Part shown: positions 42,344 through 50,977 of the stretch, piece by piece
Layout: every line of letters begins with the position of its first letter
Numbering within the stretch: the stretch's first letter is position 1
NCBI GenBank assembly: GCA_963776195.1
Contig: CAVZMO010000016.1
Coordinates: forward strand, 71,362-135,361
From: CAVZMO01 sp963776195
GTDB lineage: Bacteria; Nitrospirota; Thermodesulfovibrionia; Thermodesulfovibrionales; SM23-35
Direction of reading: 5' to 3'
DNA: 64,000 nt
Position numbers and translations under genes: made by a program
The notes under the pieces: model-generated
The model's database searches: none
Told to the model about the DNA's origin: nothing
Seen by the model: only the letters and a program-made list of their open reading frames with translations

Positions 42344-43624
42344 TTATTTCTTATGTGTAGCCCTCATTGTTTCAGCCAGCTCCTTGATCTCCCCAAGATC
42401 TTTTACCATCATCCCCCAACCATACCAATAGGCATAATCAGGATTTACGTGGAAGAATGCCTGATATGTCCTCATCCGATGTTTCATATACATCTGGAAT
42501 AAGACCTGGTCTATATAAGAGAGTTTTTTCATATCACCGCCTCCGGTCTGCATAAAATACAGGAAATCCGGATAGGCAAATGAATAGTTATCAGGCTTTT
42601 TGATTATACCGTCTTTATAGAGACCTGCAACAATCTCAATCGCTTCTGCGAGAAGCCGGTCAGTTTTCATCATCATTGTATCACCCATACTTAATTGCTC
42701 ACGCGCATATCGCTCAGAATGACAATTGCTGCAGACTTTTATCATCTTTTCACGTTCTGCCCTCCATGTTTCTTCCGTTAGGCGTACCATATCAACTGAC
42801 TTTACGGCTTCAAGGCGTGCCGTAGGTTCACCAGTTAACGGATTTAAAACACCGAGCGCCTTTAGAATAGTAATTCTGTCTGCCTTCAATTGAGGATCAT
42901 CGGGGAGAGGTAATCTCACACCAAGGAAACCCCACGCAGTCCTATTTTCGTGTGAACCTGCGGGCATGTGGCAATCCTGGCATTTCGGAGCGTGAGCGTC
43001 TTCTGGCAGGTTCCCTGAATCTCTTGTAAACCACCGAGACCCGTGCTTAGCACTGCTCCACATCTCCCACTGGGGATGGTCATATCCCATATGGCACTGC
43101 TGACATGCCCTCGGATCTGAGGCCTCCTTCTTGGAAAAGGTGTGTCTCGTATGACATTCATCGCAAGAATTAATCTGGTATCTGTACCCCTTGTCTCGCT
43201 GTTCCTTTTTCTGCGTTTCGGTTTTGATCCCCATATTGTGACAACCGCCACATCCTCTTCCTCCTTCCATGAGCTCATCAGGTTCGACGTGGGTAATTGG
43301 CAGAGCATTCATAGAAACCCAACCAAAATTGTGTTTACCCTTGGCAAATTCATTGAACTGTTTTGCATGACATTGACTACAGATACGTTCATCCGGCATC
43401 TGGGCAAGATTTGCATCTTTAGTGTCATTATGCTTATTGCCGTGACATGTTGAGCAGGTAACATTGATCGCACTGTGCTTACTTATCTTCCAGTCTTTTA
43501 CCTGTCCGGGCGTTAACTTCTCATGACATGAGACACAGGAATCCTCAGCAGCAAGAGATACTCTGATAAAAGTGAATACAATTAAGATAAATCCGAAAGA
43601 CAAAGCACTAATTATTTTCTTCAT
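42344..43624 (-). CDS. Octaheme c-type cytochrome, hydroxylamine oxidoreductase-like
   Basis: AAGGAGGAG precedes the ATG. This 426-residue periplasmic protein has a signal peptide (about residues 1-25) and eight CxxCH haem sites starting at residues 30, 57, 82, 125, 154, 174, 215 and 298. Spacing and the helical C-terminus ending around HVNPDYAYWYGWGMMV match the HAO/epsilon-HAO octaheme family, which reduces nitrite or oxidises hydroxylamine or hydrazine. Whether the Tyr that cross-links the active haem is present cannot be settled by eye. No partner cytochrome is adjacent. It lies between an IS element and IS21-like repeats, which hints at acquisition. Confidence 0.85.
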   Translation of the reverse strand: MKKIISALSFGFILIVFTFIRVSLAAEDSCVSCHEKLTPGQVKDWKISKHSAINVTCSTCHGNKHNDTKDANLAQMPDERICSQCHAKQFNEFAKGKHNFGWVSMNALPITHVEPDELMEGGRGCGGCHNMGIKTETQKKEQRDKGYRYQINSCDECHTRHTFSKKEASDPRACQQCHMGYDHPQWEMWSSAKHGSRWFTRDSGNLPEDAHAPKCQDCHMPAGSHENRTAWGFLGVRLPLPDDPQLKADRITILKALGVLNPLTGEPTARLEAVKSVDMVRLTEETWRAEREKMIKVCSNCHSERYAREQLSMGDTMMMKTDRLLAEAIEIVAGLYKDGIIKKPDNYSFAYPDFLYFMQTGGGDMKKLSYIDQVLFQMYMKHRMRTYQAFFHVNPDYAYWYGWGMMVKDLGEIKELAETMRATHKK

Positions 43625-43855
43625 GGTTCTCCTCCTTTTTTGTGATTAATGATTATTGATTGAGGTTGATAAAATCATGTTATTATAACACAAGCTCTTC
43701 GTATCCATACGCAGAATGGGCATCTTGCTTTGACAACTCGCTCTGCAGATTAACAGTGGAAACTTACAATCGGAAACGATGTGTTTTAGGTGTCACTTTC
43801 AGGAAGGACTTCAACGTGCATGTTACCCTCTGAACGTGTTATTACCGATAGTATT

Positions 43856-43952
43856 TGGGGTGGCAGGTTTACGTCGAAATAGATAGCAGAAATGAATCGG
43901 AATAGGCGGCAGCTTTGCAGCGGAATGAGTGGCAGGATTCACCGGAATATCC
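43856..43952 (+). repeat. IS21-like end repeats (right set)
   Basis: CGGAATAGGCGGCAGC (43898-43913), CGGAATGAGTGGCAGG (43921-43936), a GGTGGCAGG unit near 43859 and CGGAATATCC near 43943 form a spaced series. They are the inverse of the set at 40635-40690, so the two sets face each other across 3.2 kb. The rest of 43625-44011 shows no gene. Confidence 0.5.
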
Positions 43953-44020
43953 AATTATCCTATATACCATACCCCAACGACTTGATATAATGGTGCTGAT
44001 ACATATACCCATTGATAGTT

Positions 44021-44722
44021 ATGAATAAAGTGTACGCATACGACGTGAGTACCAACGACTTTAGAATCTTTCGGTCTCCGGATGAGTGGAAAAAACAGAT
44101 GACATTTGAAGGAGCCAAGAGTTTTCTGAAGGACCACTTAATGGAATCACTGAAAAACGAATTTTCACCCGCTCTTGAAGCATACCACGAAGATTCATAC
44201 AAAACCGGAATTGGTAAGGGTTTCTTCAGTCTCCTGAGGATAATTTTTCCGACGATAACATTTTTGGGAACACTCTATAAAGGTGCTGATGTATCAAAGT
44301 ATGCTGTAAGTTTTATGAAGGATTACATGGGAAGGATCGACTCAAATTATAAACATATGAGTGATTTAATATACATTGTTTACAGGCATGGACTCATGCA
44401 TACACACATGCCGAAAGTCTTCGAAATTGACGAAAGATTTGTCGGCTGGGAAATTACGTATGACGACGACAAGCATCTCGAAATACGTAAAAGTAGAACT
44501 GAGATTAGTGTTCCGATCTCTCCGAATAGGTTGTTCCAAGATTTATTGCGGGCCTTGAAGAGATATATCAGCGATTTTGATGACCCTCGAAGGAACAGAG
44601 AATTATTAAAAAATTTCAAGGACGGTTTCACACGGATGTCTGAGGTTTTTAATGAATCGGAACTGTCGGTAAAAGGATGCAGAACAGGGGTTCTCTATAT
44701 CAAAAACCTAAGAGAGAAATAG
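44021..44722 (+). CDS. Hypothetical protein with HEPN-like RX4H motif
   Basis: This protein of about 233 residues is not recognised. ATG 44021 is preferred over an in-frame TTG at 44012. Residues about 65-85 hold a hydrophobic stretch (FFSLLRIIFPTITFLGTL). YRHGLMHTHMP near residue 127 gives Arg-four residues-His, the spacing of catalytic HEPN ribonucleases, and is similar to RNGLxH motifs of many uncharacterised accessory proteins. The DNA is AT-rich and the gene stands alone beside repeat debris, as expected of an acquired gene. A toxin or defence role is only a suggestion. Confidence 0.5.
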   Translation: MNKVYAYDVSTNDFRIFRSPDEWKKQMTFEGAKSFLKDHLMESLKNEFSPALEAYHEDSYKTGIGKGFFSLLRIIFPTITFLGTLYKGADVSKYAVSFMKDYMGRIDSNYKHMSDLIYIVYRHGLMHTHMPKVFEIDERFVGWEITYDDDKHLEIRKSRTEISVPISPNRLFQDLLRALKRYISDFDDPRRNRELLKNFKDGFTRMSEVFNESELSVKGCRTGVLYIKNLREK

Positions 44723-44868
44723 TAAATCACAAGTCTCAAAAATAAGAGATTGCTTCGTTTCACTTCATTGGAGCACACGGCACTTCTTGCAAAGATAAAA
44801 ACTTGCTCTTATGGCCCTATTTATGCTAAATATAGTAACTTTTAAAAACCTTCCTACTGTTTGACGGA

Positions 44869-45903
44869 ATGATTAAAAAACTTACCTATAAAAAGGCTGG
44901 TGTTGATATTGACGAGGGAGAGAGATTTGTAAGGCTTATCTCCCCTATGGTCAGGAAAACGTTCAGACCCGAAGTTATGACGGATATCGGTTCTTTCGGT
45001 GCGCTTTTCAGTCCGGATTTTAGGAAATATAAAAAGCCCGTGCTTGTAAGCGGGACGGACGGTGTCGGCACAAAGCTGAAAATCGCTTTTTTGATGGACA
45101 AGCATGACACCGTTGGGATAGACCTTGTTGCCATGTGCGTGAATGATGTCCTCACAAGCGGCGCAGAGCCTCTATTTTTTCTCGACTACTTTGCAACGGG
45201 AAAACTTGATTCGGATAAGGCATCAAAGGTCATCAAAGGTATCGTCAAAGGTTGCAAAGAAGCAAAGTGCTCCCTGATCGGTGGAGAAACAGCGGAAATG
45301 CCCGGCTTTTATACTGAGGGTGAATATGACCTCTCCGGATTTGCCGTCGGCGTCGTGGATAAAGAAAAGATAATAGACGGTTCTAAAATAAGAGCAGGCG
45401 ATGAGATTATCGGCATCGCATCAAACGGGCTCCACAGCAACGGTTACTCGTTGGCAAGGAAACTTTTTTTCGATATAAAAGGGATGGATGTGGATACGCA
45501 TATCCCCGGTGCCGGTACCACTCTGGGCCGGGAACTTCTCAAGCCGACAAGGATTTATGTTAAGGCATTCAATGTTCTAAAAAATAAGATAACAATAAAG
45601 GGGATGGCCCATATAACGGGCGGAGGTATTCCCGGAAATCTTCCGCGAATTTTCCCTGAAGGTATCAGGGCGAATATTAAAACCGGCTCGTGGCCCGTCC
45701 CTAAGATCTTCAACCTTATAAGAGAGATGGGCAATGTTCCCGAAGACGATATGCGAAGGACGTTTAATATGGGTATAGGTTATGTTGTAATAATTTCCAA
45801 AGGTTTAGCCAAAGAAGCTCTTTCATTGCTCAAAAGGGCAGGATATCGTGCTTTTCTCATAGGAAATACAGAGAAAGGGGGTAAAGGTGTTAGATATTCA
45901 TAA
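44869..45903 (+). CDS. purM: Phosphoribosylformylglycinamidine cyclo-ligase
   Basis: This 344-residue enzyme closes the imidazole ring in purine synthesis (AIR synthetase). Signature parts are the N-terminal YKKAGVDIDEGERFV, SGTDGVGTKLKIAF, DLVAMCVNDVLTSGAEPLFFLDY, IGGETAEMPGFY and HITGGGIPGNLPR. Length is normal for PurM. No other purine gene is adjacent, and it converges with fdhE. Confidence 0.95.
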   Translation: MIKKLTYKKAGVDIDEGERFVRLISPMVRKTFRPEVMTDIGSFGALFSPDFRKYKKPVLVSGTDGVGTKLKIAFLMDKHDTVGIDLVAMCVNDVLTSGAEPLFFLDYFATGKLDSDKASKVIKGIVKGCKEAKCSLIGGETAEMPGFYTEGEYDLSGFAVGVVDKEKIIDGSKIRAGDEIIGIASNGLHSNGYSLARKLFFDIKGMDVDTHIPGAGTTLGRELLKPTRIYVKAFNVLKNKITIKGMAHITGGGIPGNLPRIFPEGIRANIKTGSWPVPKIFNLIREMGNVPEDDMRRTFNMGIGYVVIISKGLAKEALSLLKRAGYRAFLIGNTEKGGKGVRYS

Positions 45904-45940
45904 GCGAAGGGGATTATTAATAAAGGCAAAAGGCGGCTCG

Positions 45941-46804
45941 TTAGTGCCCCAACGGTGAAGGGACAGGTCTCTTGTAACCCTTTTTTGAAGCAATGATATC
46001 CAGATGAATGGTTGAGATATCTTCCAAGACAAGATCAGGCTCATAGTCGAATTTGCGAGAGTCCACTGTTTTAATGTATTGCTTGCAGTTATCACACAAA
46101 TCTACGCGATAAGCCTCTTGCTTTTCTTCATAAAAGTAATGCAGTTTTTCATGATCTCTGTTCTCGCAGAACGGACATTTGAGACGTTCTCCAGGCCAAT
46201 GAAAACCGCAGAAGGAACATAAAAAATACCGGTGCCCTTCTTTATCAATCCCGGACATTTGAGGGGGCGAGCCGCAAATAGGGCAATATCCTCTTAGCCA
46301 GTTCTTGATATCCACCTGTTCTCTCAGATTTTCAATATTGGATTTAAGAGAAGGCTGAATGCTTATGCGGATCAGGAATTTCAGGACAGCCTGGTCGATA
46401 TTAAACTCTTCTGCAATCGTATTCAGGTACAAATCATCAAAATGTCGTTTCAACATCTGCTTAAGGTTTAAGGCGTTAATTGCCAAAGCTTCTTCAATTG
46501 CCTGGATATTCTCCCGCATCTTTTCATTTGCATTTTTCCCGACACGGCATATTGATTCAAACAAGTTGATTGAAGAAGGGACATCGATGACGAAATCCTT
46601 TTTGTCTAGTAGAGGAAACCCTTCTTTGAACTGTAACGTCTTCAGGTCACTTTTTATCGCAACGGGAACAATATTCAAATCAGGCTTTATGGATTCCTGC
46701 GTTTCAAGAATCTTCTCATAAAAATCCAGAATATTATGGTAGAGGGGATTCTTTTTCTTTAGCCTTTTAACAAGTTCTTTTGTCTTTTCCAATGATGTAT
46801 CCAT
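45941..46804 (-). CDS. fdhE: Formate dehydrogenase accessory protein FdhE
   Basis: ATG 46804 has GAGG 9 nt upstream; an in-frame TTG at 46813 is less likely. The protein (about 287 residues) has the FdhE rubredoxin-like Cys clusters: YCPICGSPP, FLCSFCGFHW, KCPFCEN and DLCDNC, eight Cys in four CxxC pairs that bind iron. FdhE is needed for the maturation or quality control of exported formate dehydrogenases. It follows fdhA-fdhB on the same strand, separated by a terminator hairpin. Confidence 0.92.
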   Translation of the reverse strand: MDTSLEKTKELVKRLKKKNPLYHNILDFYEKILETQESIKPDLNIVPVAIKSDLKTLQFKEGFPLLDKKDFVIDVPSSINLFESICRVGKNANEKMRENIQAIEEALAINALNLKQMLKRHFDDLYLNTIAEEFNIDQAVLKFLIRISIQPSLKSNIENLREQVDIKNWLRGYCPICGSPPQMSGIDKEGHRYFLCSFCGFHWPGERLKCPFCENRDHEKLHYFYEEKQEAYRVDLCDNCKQYIKTVDSRKFDYEPDLVLEDISTIHLDIIASKKGYKRPVPSPLGH

Positions 46805-46872
46805 ATTAGGCAACCTCTTTCATGGGGAGATGGCAGCTACCTTGCAACTCTGCTGCGTAGTAGTCCATTTTC

Positions 46873-46915
46873 AAAAAAATGGCTTGTTCCGACATGTGCC
46901 CGGAACAAGCCATTT
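46873..46915 (-). terminator. Terminator after fdhB
   Basis: On the minus strand a 15-bp perfect stem (AAATGGCTTGTTCCG and its inverse) with a 9-nt loop is followed by T-rich sequence (TTTTTTTGA, overlapping the stem foot). It ends the fdhAB transcript and may reduce read-through into fdhE. Confidence 0.75.
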
Positions 46916-46932
46916 CAGTACGTTATTAACGA

Positions 46933-47667
46933 TTACCCTGCCACCCGGCTGAGATTCAGTATCGGCTCAAAGATCTTCTTTATAGCCGCCATCCTTGTGA
47001 TTTCCTTAACGGTATCGGCAGAGGCGAATTTGTGGTATTTCTTCGGATCATCGGCAAAGAGTATGATGGCCCGCTGATAGTCAACTCCGGTAAGCTCTGC
47101 TTTCGGATAAGCGGTCTTAACTTCGGTCAATCTCTTCTGGGCCATTTCGAGCATTTTATCGCTGTCTCCGAAATTCATCGTGCCTGTGGGGCAGGTCTTC
47201 ACACAAGCCGGAAGAAGCCCTTCCCTAATCCTGTCGATGCACATGGTGCATTTGGCCATTCCCTGTGTCTTCCCGTCCCAACGGGGGATATCCCATGGAC
47301 AGGACTCTCTTATCTGTTTGAACTCTTTTTCCTTGACCTTCACCTTTGGATTATACAGGACCGCACCGGTTGATGAGTCCTGTGTTATGGCGTTCACTTT
47401 CAAAGATTCAGCCATTATTTTACAGGGAGGTGTGGTGCAGTGCCTGCACTGGTCCGTGAAGAAATACCATTTTAGTTTTCCGTTCTCTTCCAATTCACTG
47501 AACCTCACCAATTTATACGTAACGTAGGAAAGGTCTTCAGGATTCTGATGGGTCCCGCGCTGGACGGTCTTCGTGCCGGGATTCATATTCCACTGCTTGC
47601 ACGCTATCTGGCACCCCCGGCAAGCGGTACATTTTGTTGTATCAATAAAGAAGGATTTACCTGACAT
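46933..47667 (-). CDS. fdhB: Formate dehydrogenase iron-sulfur subunit
   Basis: This 244-residue ferredoxin-type subunit passes electrons from the catalytic subunit toward the membrane. Cys clusters are visible at CTACRGCQIACKQW, CRHCTTPPC, the ESCPWDIP region with CTMCIDR, and PACVKTCPTG. Together they would ligate four [4Fe-4S] centres, as in FdnH/FdoH-type subunits. There is no C-terminal membrane helix, unlike E. coli FdnH, and no cytochrome b subunit gene in the window. It starts 15 bp after fdhA. Confidence 0.9.
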   Translation of the reverse strand: MSGKSFFIDTTKCTACRGCQIACKQWNMNPGTKTVQRGTHQNPEDLSYVTYKLVRFSELEENGKLKWYFFTDQCRHCTTPPCKIMAESLKVNAITQDSSTGAVLYNPKVKVKEKEFKQIRESCPWDIPRWDGKTQGMAKCTMCIDRIREGLLPACVKTCPTGTMNFGDSDKMLEMAQKRLTEVKTAYPKAELTGVDYQRAIILFADDPKKYHKFASADTVKEITRMAAIKKIFEPILNLSRVAG

Positions 47668-47682
47668 TTTTAATCACCTCCC

Positions 47683-49539
47683 CTAAGCTTTCCTGACCTT
47701 TTTGGTCGGTTGTGCGGTTATTTTGGTTACATTAGCCATAAATGCCTTTGATTCCGGTATCATGGTATTGGGGTCACCGATGGTCGGAGTCAATAAGTTC
47801 GCACTTTCACCGCCATCTTTTGGATGCAACCAGCCAAAATGCCAGGGCAACCCGATCTGGTGAATAGTCTGCCCGGCTATGACAAAAGGTTTAAACCGTA
47901 AAGTTACGATGGCTGCGGCTTCAACCTTGCCCCTTGGTGTCTCCACGAGCACCCGGTCACCGTTTGCGATTCCCCTCATTTTTCCCAGTTCCAGGCTCAT
48001 CTCACAGAACATTTGAGGTTCAGCTTCTATAAGCCATGGCAGCCACCGGGTTAGAACGCCGGTCTGCCAGTGCTCCGTTACACGATATGTGGTGCAGACA
48101 AAGGGATACCTGGGATCACATGTTGCGAACGTATCAGGTCCGCCCTCGAATATTTTGACCACGGGGTTAATCCTTTGATTGGACATAATATTCTTTTCGA
48201 TCGGGCATTCCAGAGGCTCATAATGCTCAGGAAACGGACCATCTTTGAGGCCCGGACCGAACAGAGACGCAACTCCATCAGGTTTCATGATGAACGGATA
48301 TACTCCTTCTGTTCCCATTGGCGGTGCCGGTCCGTCAGGGACATCCCCGGCCCATTTCTTATTCTCGGCATCCCATTTCAGTAAGATCCTGTTCGGATCA
48401 CGAGGCTTACCATCTTGATCAACAGAAGCGCGGTTGTAAATGATTCTCCTGTTGACAGGCCATGTCCAGGACCACTCCGGATACAGGCCTAACCCGGTCG
48501 GATCTGTCTTCTTTCTCCGGGCTGCCATATTGCCTGCTTCGGTGTAACTCGCAGAATATATCCAGTTACCGCAGGAGGTCCTTCCATCGTCCAGAAGGAA
48601 AACAAAGCTCGGAACAAGAGCGCCTTTCTTGTATGCCTTTTTGTCTACGGGATGCTCCTGAATATCTTCAAGGAAGTAACCGTTAATCTCTTTGGCAACC
48701 TTATGGACATCAAATTTCTTATTTGTTTCATAATCCCATTTTAAATTCAAGACGGGATCCGGAAAAGCTCCTTTTTCTTTCTTATAGAGTGCCTGAACCT
48801 TCTTGAACAGATCATACATAATGTCTCCGTCGGGTCTGGCATCTCCCGGAGGATTCGTCGCTTTCCAACGCCACTGCATCCAGCGGCCACTGTTGCTGAT
48901 GCTGCCCTCTTTTTCCAGAAAGGCTGCACAGGGTAACTGGAAGACTTCGGTCTTTATCTGCTTGGGGTCTATTTCCGGCCCCTTCCAGAAGGAACCTGTT
49001 TCATTGTCGAAGACGTTGACATTAACCATCCAATCGAGTTTTGCCAATGCCTGACGGACTTTTCCTGCATTTGCACTTGAACAGGCAGGGTTCATACCCC
49101 AGGCAAAGAAACCGGTGAAGGCCCCTTTATACATCTGATCAAAGAGATTGAGCCAGGATGCGTCCTGTGTCGGGTCCAGCTTTGGGAGCCAGCTATAACA
49201 GAAATCATTTGCCTTGGTCGCCTTATCACCATAAAAAGATTTCAAAAGGCTCGCGAAATACTTCGGCCTGTTTTTCCACCAGTTGACACTTCTGGGGTCC
49301 TTTGTGGCAGGAGTTGTCTTGTTGTAATCCTCAAGAATGGCCCACTGTGCACGAGGGGCCGGTAAATATCCCGGGACTATATGAAACAATAAACCCTGAT
49401 CGGTAGAGCCCTGGACGTTGGATTCGCCTCTCAGGGCATTAATTCCGCCGCCCGCAATACCCATATTACCAAGTAATGACTGGATAATTGACATGGCCCG
49501 GATGTTCTGCACGCCCACGGTATGCTGTGTCCAACCCAT
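47683..49539 (-). CDS. fdhA: Formate dehydrogenase catalytic subunit, C-terminal part (frameshifted gene)
   Basis: This 618-residue frame begins MGWTQHTVGVQNIRAM, an internal region of FdnG-type molybdopterin enzymes. It includes GNMGIAGGGINALRGESN and the C-terminal pterin-binding domain (RVTEHWQTGVLTRW, GDRVLVETPRGKVEA). It is not an independent gene: the same frame upstream is interrupted by TAA at 49594-49596, where related enzymes have Cys (KVC then AAYA). The intact gene would span 47683-50763. Confidence 0.85.
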   Translation of the reverse strand: MGWTQHTVGVQNIRAMSIIQSLLGNMGIAGGGINALRGESNVQGSTDQGLLFHIVPGYLPAPRAQWAILEDYNKTTPATKDPRSVNWWKNRPKYFASLLKSFYGDKATKANDFCYSWLPKLDPTQDASWLNLFDQMYKGAFTGFFAWGMNPACSSANAGKVRQALAKLDWMVNVNVFDNETGSFWKGPEIDPKQIKTEVFQLPCAAFLEKEGSISNSGRWMQWRWKATNPPGDARPDGDIMYDLFKKVQALYKKEKGAFPDPVLNLKWDYETNKKFDVHKVAKEINGYFLEDIQEHPVDKKAYKKGALVPSFVFLLDDGRTSCGNWIYSASYTEAGNMAARRKKTDPTGLGLYPEWSWTWPVNRRIIYNRASVDQDGKPRDPNRILLKWDAENKKWAGDVPDGPAPPMGTEGVYPFIMKPDGVASLFGPGLKDGPFPEHYEPLECPIEKNIMSNQRINPVVKIFEGGPDTFATCDPRYPFVCTTYRVTEHWQTGVLTRWLPWLIEAEPQMFCEMSLELGKMRGIANGDRVLVETPRGKVEAAAIVTLRFKPFVIAGQTIHQIGLPWHFGWLHPKDGGESANLLTPTIGDPNTMIPESKAFMANVTKITAQPTKKVRKA

Positions 49540-50143
49540 GGCATAGAGTACAGTGCCTGCCTTGTCCGGCTTGCCTGTTGCAGCATAGGCAGCTTAAACC
49601 TTTTCAAGATCATCCTGAGGAGTTCCCGTAATAGATGTCACTTTCTCGGGAGTATATCGGGAATAATGTTTCTTGAGAAGCTGGAAGACACATCTCTCGT
49701 TCTGCAATGTCATGTCCCTTTTCGGAATGCCGTTTTCGTCTTTTTCTACCGCCCAGGTCGATTGATCATAAGACCTTTTGTTGGGATCATATCCCGAGAA
49801 AAGGCCGTCATCAAAACTATATTTGGGGTTTACAATAAAAGAGGCATTCGTATAATTTTGACATAGAATTCGTCGTAGAGATTATTGTCAAGGATATATT
49901 TGATCATGCCGCCAAGGAAGGCGATATCAGTTCCGGAACGGAGACGCGCAAAGATATCGGCCTTTGCCGATGTACGGGTAAAGCGGGGATCTACATGGAT
50001 GAATGTGGCGCCCTTTATTGCGGGCAGCCTGAATCCATTTAAACGAAACCGGATGGTTCTCGGCAACATTGCTGCCCATATTCAGAATAACATCGGCGTT
50101 TCGGAAATCGATATAATGGTTTGTCATGGCGCCGCGACCGAAC

Positions 50144-50158
50144 GACTCTGCCAGAGCC
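50144..50158 (-). promoter_or_regulatory. Putative bSECIS hairpin
   Basis: On the minus strand GGCUCU pairs with AGAGUC around a GGC loop. The loop lies about 24-26 nt after the UGA, within the distance used by bacterial SECIS elements, and a GUU precedes the stem. This supports recoding by SelB. Confidence 0.6.
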
Positions 50159-50175
50159 GCAACAGTTGCGCTGTG

Positions 50176-50178
50176 TCA
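50176..50178 (-). other. Selenocysteine UGA codon of formate dehydrogenase
   Basis: Minus-strand TGA lies in IEHQARI-UGA-HSATVAALAESFGRG. In E. coli FdnG the matching stretch is QARV-Sec-HGPTVASLA. The surrounding codons are in one frame on both sides, so the UGA reads as active-site Sec that binds molybdenum or tungsten. Confidence 0.88.
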
Positions 50179-50448
50179 TATACGGGCCTGATGTTCGATA
50201 TAGACAAGGCCGAGAGATCTCAGGAATTTCTGGTAAAGCCAGCATTCTTCATTGTCCATCGCTGCGCTGCCGACCGAAGCGATACCATTCGTACCGGTTC
50301 ACGACCTTTCCCGTCGGCATTCTTCTCCATAAAGCTCTTATCGCGGCTCTTCTTGATGTTTGCCGCGATTTTGTTTAAAGCCCATTCCCAGCTGACTTCT
50401 TTCCATTTGTCACTGTTAGGAGCACGATAACGGACTTTTTTGAGTCGA

Positions 50449-50763
50449 TTATCGTTTACGGCGATTTGATAGCGTAGATCCGCCTTTGGGACAAAGAGAA
50501 CCTTCACTGATCGGGTGATCAGGGTCTCCCTCGGCATTGATAACTTTGCCGTTTTTGTCTGTGGATACCAGGATGCCGCATCCCACGGAACAATAGCAAC
50601 AGACGGTCGGAGTTTCCTTTGATCCTTTGATACGGAGTTCGGTCCGGAGTTCAGCAGCGTAAACCTCTGCAGGTGTCAGATCAAAACCCAGTTGGCTCAA
50701 GGTCAGGCCGGCTGCTGTGACTCCAGAGACCTTCAAAAAGTCTCTGCGAGTAATAACTTTCAT
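50449..50763 (-). CDS. fdhA: Formate dehydrogenase catalytic subunit, N-terminal part with Tat signal
   Basis: This piece starts with a twin-arginine signal (ITRRDFLKVSG), so the enzyme is exported folded to the periplasm. The [4Fe-4S] motif follows as CCYCSVGCG with the fourth Cys in SLCPKGG. Near 50468 the frame changes; the next frame continues YQIAVNDNRLKKVRYRAP. GGGGGG precedes the ATG. The rest of the gene lies downstream to 47683. Confidence 0.85.
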   Translation of the reverse strand: MKVITRRDFLKVSGVTAAGLTLSQLGFDLTPAEVYAAELRTELRIKGSKETPTVCCYCSVGCGILVSTDKNGKVINAEGDPDHPISEGSLCPKGGSTLSNRRKR

Positions 50764-50977
50764 AAAACCCCCCTTTTTTGATTTGTATATATAAGTATCA
50801 TTTATAGGTAACTGAGCCTGAATGCAGGATAAATTGAATAATATTATGATAATTCATACAATCAATCACTTCAATTCATACAAAATCTATATCACAAGTA
50901 CGGGTTTCTGTCAAGATTTATTGAGGGGATAACGTAAATAAACTTCAAAAAAAGTTAAATTTAAATTAATATCATGA

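Larger units (their letters stand above)
49540..50448 (-). pseudogene. fdhA: Formate dehydrogenase catalytic subunit, middle part in several frames
   Basis: Coding sequence continues here but in shifting frames. ECWLYQKFLRSLGLVYIEHQ, then the in-frame UGA, then HSATVAALAESFGRGAMTN, and FIHVDPRFTRTSAKADIFA are all readable. Breaks lie near 50305 (AAAGGTC), 50293, 50014 (GGG run) and 49856, plus the TAA at 49594-49596. The number of lesions suggests either a decaying gene or a poorly resolved stretch of assembly. Confidence 0.7.
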
